This document shows positions 59,516-64,000 of a stretch of 64,000 bases of DNA, piece after piece. Each line of letters starts with the position of its first letter. The stretch's first letter is position 1. Location: assembly GCA_035506275.1 (NCBI GenBank), contig DATJPT010000018.1, forward strand, positions 91,278 to 155,277, written 5' to 3'. This DNA is from Bacteroidota bacterium. GTDB lineage: Bacteria > Bacteroidota > Ignavibacteria > UBA10030 > UBA8401. Under the pieces are notes generated by a model that had not been told where the DNA came from, did not search any database, and was given only the letters and a program-made list of their open reading frames with translations. The position numbers and the translations under genes were made by a program.

Positions 59516-61180
59516 TTACTTCAACAACATCAACTTCTTCGTCTGCACGAAATTGCCCGCTTCCAGCCTGTAGAAATATACACCGCTCGCAACATTTGAC
59601 GCGTGCCACTGGACCGAATAGCTCCCTGCTTCCTTCTGTCCGTCGACTAATGTCGCTATTTCATGGCCGGTGACGTCGAATATTCTAAGCTTCACATGGG
59701 TGGAAGTCGGCAGGTCATACGAAATATTGGTCGATGGATTGAACGGGTTCGGATCGTTCTGGTAGAGCGAATAGATTTTTGGAACGTCAACGGTCACGGA
59801 CATAGTGTTCAGATCTTCTACCTCTCCGCTCGTCGAGACGCTTTGAACTTTGTACTGGTACGTTGCACCGGTAGTCACGCTGTTGTCTTTGAAGGCATAG
59901 AGTCTCCCTTTTGCGCTCGTGCCAAGCCCTCTCAAGCTGCCGTTGCTGACGAAGCTAGAAATGAGCTTGAAACATGTAGTGCCAGGGTCCCTCCTCAGAA
60001 TCTTGAATCCGGCATTATCAACCTCAGACTTCGTTTCCCATGTCAGTGTAACAGAACCGACCTCCGCTGTTGCTCTGAACGCCGTCGCCTGCAAGGGGTA
60101 GTTTCGATCGCTCACCTCAACCGTCGGCATGACACCCGATGGCGGGTAGGTGCGGACGCGCGCCCAAGTGACGTACACCGTTTTGTCTGGCCAAAACCCG
60201 CTGATTCCGAAATAGCAGCTATCGTACCTCTCGGTGTCCACCCACCATACCGTTGCCGGTGTGTTCCCATAGTTGATTTGGGCTTTGATGGTGTCGCAGT
60301 CCAGACCGACCACCAGCGCCCAGATCTCGTACGACGGCACGGACGGATAAGTCGAGGTAAATTGCCGTTCGTACTGATTGCTGCCCGAATAATCCATAAG
60401 ATACTGCCGTGGGCCGGTCCCGTTCCACACGGTCCAATATGCCCCATAGCCGGCGGTGATCGCAGAGGCCAGCGGCTTGCCAAACGTCAGACCGAGCTGC
60501 TGGTACGGTCCTGAGACACATGCGTAGGCCTCCAGGATCAAGGGCCGCGTCATCATCAATGTATCTTTGAACTGCCCTACGTCGTATCCTCCGCTGGTGC
60601 TTTTGAAAGAAATCCCGTCGTTGACGTTCACGGAGCCAACTTGACTGGTATTCCAGTCGCCTGGAAGAGATGTCCCTGCAAAGTTCCAGTAATTTTTGAA
60701 CACGTTCGCACCGTTATCGTACTCCCCGTAGGTTCCGGTGGCCGTCGGATATTCCCCCCACACCGATGAAATAGAATTCCCCATGTTGTTCGTGCCTGTA
60801 CTGAGAAAGCCCATATAGATAGTCAATTTGCCGCCTGCTCCTGAAATTGTATCCGCGCCAAGGTTTACCCACACGACCGATGATGTGTCGCCGGACGACG
60901 CGTTAGACTCGCACCACGCCATCAATATTGCGCCGCTTGTATCGAAGAATTCCACGTTTGTGACCCCCGAGTTAACCTGAGCATAGGTCGTCCAATTAAT
61001 GGTGAGCATCTGCTGGAAGTTTGCGCGCGTGGCGGTCGTCTGATTATTCGTGATCGTAATCGGGACGTACGTCTGTACTCCTGCTGGCAGACTCGGCTGC
61101 GCTTGAACCCGCAGCTGCAAAAGTGATCCCGATAACAGATTGACGAGAAGAGCGCAGTAAAAAGTTTGTCGAGTAAACAT
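59516..61180 (-). CDS. Secreted DUF2341 protein with T9SS type A sorting domain
   Basis: Secreted protein of 554 residues. A signal peptide (MFTRQTFYCALLVNLLSGS ... VQAQ) precedes a DUF2341-type domain (YVPITITNNQTTATRANFQQMLTINW, NVEFFDTSGAILMAWCESN, VWVNLGADTISG), then a concanavalin-like region, a fibronectin-III-like stretch near residue 375-460 (SVTLTWETKSEVDNAGFKILRR), and a type A T9SS sorting domain (NDPNPFNPSTNISYDLPTS, VKLRIFDVTGHEIATLVDG, SGVYFYRLEAGNF, ending KLMLLK). It would be exported across the outer membrane by the Por system and anchored or released. GGAGG precedes the ATG. Copy B of the promoter-leader repeat lies 150 nt upstream. Confidence 0.88.
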   Translation of the reverse strand: MFTRQTFYCALLVNLLSGSLLQLRVQAQPSLPAGVQTYVPITITNNQTTATRANFQQMLTINWTTYAQVNSGVTNVEFFDTSGAILMAWCESNASSGDTSSVVWVNLGADTISGAGGKLTIYMGFLSTGTNNMGNSISSVWGEYPTATGTYGEYDNGANVFKNYWNFAGTSLPGDWNTSQVGSVNVNDGISFKSTSGGYDVGQFKDTLMMTRPLILEAYACVSGPYQQLGLTFGKPLASAITAGYGAYWTVWNGTGPRQYLMDYSGSNQYERQFTSTYPSVPSYEIWALVVGLDCDTIKAQINYGNTPATVWWVDTERYDSCYFGISGFWPDKTVYVTWARVRTYPPSGVMPTVEVSDRNYPLQATAFRATAEVGSVTLTWETKSEVDNAGFKILRRDPGTTCFKLISSFVSNGSLRGLGTSAKGRLYAFKDNSVTTGATYQYKVQSVSTSGEVEDLNTMSVTVDVPKIYSLYQNDPNPFNPSTNISYDLPTSTHVKLRIFDVTGHEIATLVDGQKEAGSYSVQWHASNVASGVYFYRLEAGNFVQTKKLMLLK

Positions 61181-61330
61181 AGTGATTCCTCCTTTTTTTC
61201 CAACTGAGCGGGGAATGGTAACTAACTAGTGTGGAAATGAGGTCATTAATGTGGGTCTTTTTAGGATGATTGGGTTTTGTGCCGCAGGCGTGCGCTTGGT
61301 ATTGATTTGATAAACCGTACCCCGCGGGAG

Positions 61331-61415
61331 ATGATGGTATGAGGGATTGTCCGGTAGGGCCCCCTCGCGGAATCTCTGGTGCAAAACTACTGCTAATCAA
61401 ATAGAAAAGCAACAG
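61331..61415 (-). repeat. Promoter-leader repeat, copy B
   Basis: Second copy of the 85-bp element (see 59420-59504), upstream of the DUF2341/T9SS gene. Both copies are in the same orientation and at similar distances (107 and 150 nt) from the start codon of the downstream gene. Confidence 0.8.
61382..61412 (-). promoter_or_regulatory. Bacteroidota-type promoter in repeat copy B
   Basis: On the minus strand TTG (61412-61410), 20 nt, then TAGTTTTG (61389-61382). Same elements and spacing as copy A, the first T of TTTG being G here. Confidence 0.65.
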
Positions 61416-61436
61416 CCCGGATGGTAAGTCCGGGCT
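61414..61436 (-). terminator. Hairpin just upstream of repeat copy B
   Basis: A perfect 8-bp stem (61414-61421 with 61429-61436, 7-nt loop). On the minus strand it is followed by GTTGCTTTTCTATTT, a T-rich stretch, so it could terminate transcription coming from the tRNA side and insulate the promoter that starts at its foot. Confidence 0.55.
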
Positions 61437-61567
61437 CGAGCGACCGCCCGGCCAAGAGATGGAAATTCCGTTTTGCGAAAGGAGGCAGGAGCTGGTAGAG
61501 GGAGAAAATTTTCTGGTAACGACTGTTGTATAAAACTGGCAGTCATTTCGATTGGATAGAAATAAAA

Positions 61568-61592
61568 ATGCCTCCACGATTTGTGGAGGCAT
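61568..61592 (-). terminator. Rho-independent terminator of tRNA-Arg
   Basis: A perfect 10-bp stem with a 5-nt loop (61568-61577 with 61583-61592) followed on the minus strand by TTTTTATTT (61567-61559). It lies 66 nt beyond the 3' end of the tRNA gene, well placed as its terminator. Confidence 0.85.
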
Positions 61593-61657
61593 CGAATTGT
61601 TGAGTCATCGAGCGGTGACCAAGGAGTCGCCGACGGGGTGATCAATGGAGGTATCTG

Positions 61658-61731
61658 TGCGCCAGAAGGGAGTCGAACCCCTAACCCTCAGCTTCGTAGG
61701 CTGATGCTCTATCCAGTTGAGCTACTGGCGC
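61658..61731 (-). tRNA. tRNA-Arg (anticodon ACG)
   Basis: A complete 74-nt cloverleaf on the minus strand without encoded CCA. Acceptor GCGCCAG pairs with CTGGCGC, discriminator A. The anticodon stem TCAGC/GCTGA encloses CTACGAA, giving anticodon ACG, which reads CGN arginine codons after A34 deamination by TadA, encoded in this window at 47.1-47.5 kb. The D and T arms are normal, with TTCGACT in the T loop. Confidence 0.96.
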
Positions 61732-62209
61732 TGCGATTCTAGATTGTTTTGAGCACTTCTGTCTGTTCTGAAATCACACAAGTACTCAATTTTGACCCTT
61801 TTATGTTAAAGAATTGTTACACGATTTATAGGACTGTATACAGCCACCCTGGCTGATGTCTTATTAATGTAACAAAATTGGTAGATGATTTCAACCATGA
61901 ACCAGGATCATGCTGTCACCTTCTGTTTCGCACACTGATCAATGGGGAAATTTCTACATGTACCTTACCGAAAAATTTCCTGGACGAGTAAGGCTGAAAA
62001 AAAATTCCATTTGAAATTGTCACGGAAATTTTCTACAATAGACTAACCTCTAGAAACGGTGGCTCGGCTACCGTCCCGCGATCGGCTCAGAAAAAACCTT
62101 CAGCCACGCAGAATCCAACTTTAATTCTTTATTTGTTTGGGGCAATTGTCCATTTGTTTAATCATGGATAGTCGCTCCAGACAGGAATTCAATACGAAAA
62201 CAAATCACT
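61732..62209 (+). other. 478-nt AT-rich non-coding region beside tRNA-Arg
   Basis: No gene is seen. Composition falls clearly below that of the flanking core genes. GGAAATTTCTACA (near 61948) and GGAAATTTTCTACA (near 62024) are similar short direct repeats about 75 nt apart, and a small hairpin CAGCCA-CCC-TGGCTG lies near 61849. It may be the left boundary or control region of the mobile segment that follows; no integrase or attachment duplication was found in the window. Confidence 0.45.
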
Positions 62210-62638
62210 ATGAACACGAACACATTGCTCGCCACCGAGCACAAATTATCATCGCGGGTCATTGATCCGGAGGGAGTCGATTGGCTCCAAATCGTTGAGA
62301 ATCTAAAAGCACTAGCAGATACCGCCCTTACATACGCAGTCAAGGTGAGTTCTGAATACATCAGCCGCGGTGACATGAATGATCCGGATGAAATCATTGA
62401 CTCCACAATTTACTACGGTTTAGGCGCGGTATTAGACACGCTCTCAAATTTTGAGCTTCTTGGGATGCCCGGGGACTTAGTCGAAAGGGTCCGAAATTTC
62501 TACGTTTTGGAAATGAAGCGCGATGACATCATTAAGCTTCTCCCTTCTAACATCAAGCAAATGAGATTGGATGCTATTCGCCGCAGAGAACACCGGGCAC
62601 AAGCAGATAAAGATACATTGACTAGCATCGTGAGGTAA
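62210..62638 (+). CDS. Hypothetical protein of the mobile segment
   Basis: Protein of 142 residues, not recognised. It is acidic to neutral and predicted mostly helical: VDWLQIVENLKALADTALTYAVKVSSEYISRG in the middle and a basic C-terminal helix (LPSNIKQMRLDAIRRREHRAQADKDTL). No signal peptide or membrane helix. It is 7 nt upstream of the next gene and forms an operon with it and the primase gene. The sequence is much AT-richer than the ribosomal genes, consistent with foreign origin. Confidence 0.6.
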   Translation: MNTNTLLATEHKLSSRVIDPEGVDWLQIVENLKALADTALTYAVKVSSEYISRGDMNDPDEIIDSTIYYGLGAVLDTLSNFELLGMPGDLVERVRNFYVLEMKRDDIIKLLPSNIKQMRLDAIRRREHRAQADKDTLTSIVR

Positions 62639-62645
62639 TCCCGAT

Positions 62646-62915
62646 ATGAATACGTATCCCACGCAAGATTTTTATTTAACCGCGTTTTTGTCAGCCTCTG
62701 GCATTCCGATCCACAACCTTTGGCGGGATGCCCGGTTGACGACGTTCGAGTTTGAACGAACAGACAGGCTCCTTGAGCTTGTACGAGAGTATTATGCCGA
62801 TGAAGCGCTATTTTCACCAATTCGCTATGGCAACTCTCTGAAAAACTTAAAATGTCTTATTCACTCTACACACAATGGAAACCCTAACACAAACAACTTC
62901 AGGACAGCAAGATGA
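62646..62915 (+). CDS. Small hypothetical protein (DUF5659-like)
   Basis: Protein of 89 residues. DFYLTAFLSASGIPIHNLWRD, TTFEFERTDRLLELVREYY and YGNSLKNLKCLIHS resemble small DUF5659-type proteins found in phages and integrated elements, often next to primase genes; this is from memory of the pattern and not certain. Its 3' end overlaps the primase start by 41 nt, so the three genes are one operon. Confidence 0.6.
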   Translation: MNTYPTQDFYLTAFLSASGIPIHNLWRDARLTTFEFERTDRLLELVREYYADEALFSPIRYGNSLKNLKCLIHSTHNGNPNTNNFRTAR

Positions 62916-63894
62916 ACTAAATGCTGAGTTAAATAGCCAGACCATGTCTGGAGCGCTCGACACGATAGAAGTATCGTTCGCAACCAATATCCGCATTACA
63001 AAAACCTCCACTCAATCCTTAGGCTGGATTGTTGAACAAATCCGCACGTCTAAATATTTACGAGAAAACATTGCAATTATTCGTTCTGAGCCTTCGATAG
63101 AAAAAAGACAAGAGCTGAAGAAAAAGCTGCTGCCTTATTTTTCTACCGCACTCTTTCAGAACGGGATCCGCGGAAACAAGTCCTTTAAGAACACCCGCTT
63201 TCCAGTGATGGATATCGACCATATCCAGGATAGGCTCGAGGAAATTGGAACGCGGCTCCGAGAAGATGATCAAGTCTTTATTTCCTTCATCTCCCCGAGC
63301 GGTGATGGCTACAAGGTAGTTTTTGCTCTCGATAGAGAAATATCAAATCAAGATGAATTCAGGGCAATCTGCCAACAGCTGCGCCACTCCTTGAAAGAAC
63401 GATATGGCGTTGAGGCCGACAATATCGATGACCCAGCGAGGGCATGCTTTCTATCATTTGATCCGGATTTATATCTCAATGAACATTGCCGCTGTATTAG
63501 TTCGAATAAGTCGGGTGGGGAGTCAGTTGGGCAGCCCAATAAAAAGCATTTCAGGGCACTTCTATCGGCTAAGAACCCAGGTGATAGGACACCGACGCTC
63601 GCGAGCCAGATCGGTACATTTATCAAAAGGGGTATCGTAAGGGAGGAGGCAATTGAGATGTGCCGCTTGTGGAATCAAGGGAACTTGCCTCCTCTTCCCG
63701 AAGAAAAAGTGGCGGATACGGTTAATGATATGTATGAAAGATATGACACCGTATCGAGTAAATTGCCGGTTCAGTTTTTTGAACGAAGCGACAGCTACTA
63801 TAAAAGAACAGGAAGCAAAGACAAACCAAACGATGTGATGGTTACATCGTTCATCATGGAACTGACCTGCCCCCCAAAAGATGATCCAATATAG
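62875..63894 (+). CDS. BT4734-type primase protein, truncated by an IS insertion
   Basis: The open frame encodes 339 residues. Residues about 28-185 resemble the BT4734-like (VirE N-terminal) primase-polymerase-like domain (IEVSFATNIRITKTSTQSLGW, KNTRFPVMDIDHIQDRLEEIG, VFISFISPSGDGYKVVFALDREI, DNIDDPARACFLSFDPDLYLN). Residues about 225-285 resemble a PriCT-1 primase C-terminal domain (LASQIGTFIKRGIVREEAIEM, LPEEKVADTVNDMYERYD). After MVTSFIMEL the reading enters the terminal sequence of an IS element and stops. Full-length relatives usually continue into a helicase part, so the gene is probably inactivated or its product shortened. Confidence 0.75.
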   Translation: METLTQTTSGQQDELNAELNSQTMSGALDTIEVSFATNIRITKTSTQSLGWIVEQIRTSKYLRENIAIIRSEPSIEKRQELKKKLLPYFSTALFQNGIRGNKSFKNTRFPVMDIDHIQDRLEEIGTRLREDDQVFISFISPSGDGYKVVFALDREISNQDEFRAICQQLRHSLKERYGVEADNIDDPARACFLSFDPDLYLNEHCRCISSNKSGGESVGQPNKKHFRALLSAKNPGDRTPTLASQIGTFIKRGIVREEAIEMCRLWNQGNLPPLPEEKVADTVNDMYERYDTVSSKLPVQFFERSDSYYKRTGSKDKPNDVMVTSFIMELTCPPKDDPI

Positions 63895-64000
63895 TATATT
63901 GGAAGTCATCAAAAAAGGAGGAAGGTCATGAGTCGGAAGCGGTATACTGCAGAGGAGATCATTAACAAGTTACACGAAGCAGAAGTGCTGCAGAGCCAGG
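63863..64000 (+). mobile_element. IS3-family insertion sequence, left end (runs off window)
   Basis: The left end is placed at TGACCTGCCCCCCAAAAG (from 63863), which resembles terminal repeats of IS3-family elements. It starts where the primase protein similarity is lost, and is followed 48 nt later by an AAGGAGG ribosome-binding site and a transposase OrfA start. The right end and any target duplication are beyond the window, so the exact boundary is uncertain by a few bases. Confidence 0.65.
63928..64000 (+). CDS. IS3-family transposase OrfA (N-terminal part)
   Basis: The first 24 codons of an IS3-family OrfA: MSRKRYTAEEIINKLHEAEV, the start of the helix-turn-helix that binds the IS ends in this family. 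AAGGAGG at 63914-63920 lies 7 nt upstream of the ATG. The rest, and OrfB with the DDE integrase core, are outside the window. Confidence 0.8.
   Translation, partial: MSRKRYTAEEIINKLHEAEVLQSQ

Larger units (their letters stand above)
61181..61657 (-). other. 477-nt non-coding region between the DUF2341 gene and tRNA-Arg
   Basis: It contains, in minus-strand order from the tRNA, the terminator at 61592-61568, the hairpin at 61436-61414, promoter-leader repeat copy B and a 150-nt leader of the DUF2341 gene. No protein gene is supported; a minus-strand open frame at 61397-61592 covers the hairpins and is not credible. Confidence 0.6.

Noticed and set aside
61658..61731. tRNA-Arg as the attachment site of the mobile segment to its right
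   Set aside because: The element genes lie on the 5' side of the tRNA, whereas integration normally uses the 3' end; no integrase and no duplicated tRNA 3' fragment is seen in the window.

Overview
The window looks like a chromosomal contig from a moderately GC-rich member of the Bacteroidota/Chlorobiota/Ignavibacteriota (FCB) group. Three things point there: proteins with type IX secretion (T9SS) C-terminal sorting domains and a PorV/PorQ-like barrel; two promoters of the Bacteroidota form (TTG - about 20 nt - TAnnTTTG); and a BT4734-type primase of the kind found on Bacteroidota mobile elements. Genus cannot be assigned from the sequence alone.

Region 1 (1-25.9 kb, all + strand) is an almost unbroken information-processing superoperon: the 3' end of rpoB, rpoC, then rpsL-rpsG-fusA-tuf, the S10 block (rpsJ to rpsQ), the spc block (rplN to secY), map-infA-rpmJ and the alpha block (rpsM-rpsK-rpsD-rpoA-rplQ). 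A tRNA-Gln(UUG) gene sits inside the spc block between rplR and rpsE. A good sigma70-like promoter and a 14-bp hairpin separate rpoC from rpsL.

Region 2 (26-29.6 kb) has the GTPase engB, a class V aminotransferase and serA, the last two probably cooperating in serine synthesis. A 590-nt intergenic region follows, with two promoter-like sites and an inverted repeat over one -35 box. Region 3 (30.2-41.1 kb) is an envelope operon: TonB-dependent receptor, large secreted protein with a T9SS-like tail, and PorV-like barrel, closed by a strong terminator; then a PIG-L-like secreted protein and a beta-propeller protein.

Region 4 (41.3-55.95 kb) holds ssb, a CNNM/CorC transporter, gamma-glutamyltransferase, a DUF1385 protein, prfA, tadA, a histidine-kinase-like protein without an ATPase domain, the KDG catabolic pair kdgK-eda, a formylglycine-generating-enzyme-like protein, and a minus-strand envelope cluster. 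That cluster contains a three-module membrane protein (isoprenylcysteine-methyltransferase-like + PAP2/AUR1-like + Lgt-like), a CPBP protease and a methyltransferase.

Region 5 (56-64 kb) is lower in GC and accessory: an orphan T9SS tail, a TlpA-like protein, a lipoprotein and a DUF2341/T9SS protein, the last two each preceded by a copy of the same ~85-bp promoter-leader repeat; tRNA-Arg(ACG); then a small mobile-element operon whose primase gene is cut by an IS3-family insertion running off the window end. The most unusual items are the three-module membrane protein, the duplicated promoter-leader cassette, the tRNA inside the spc block and the kinase-like orphan.
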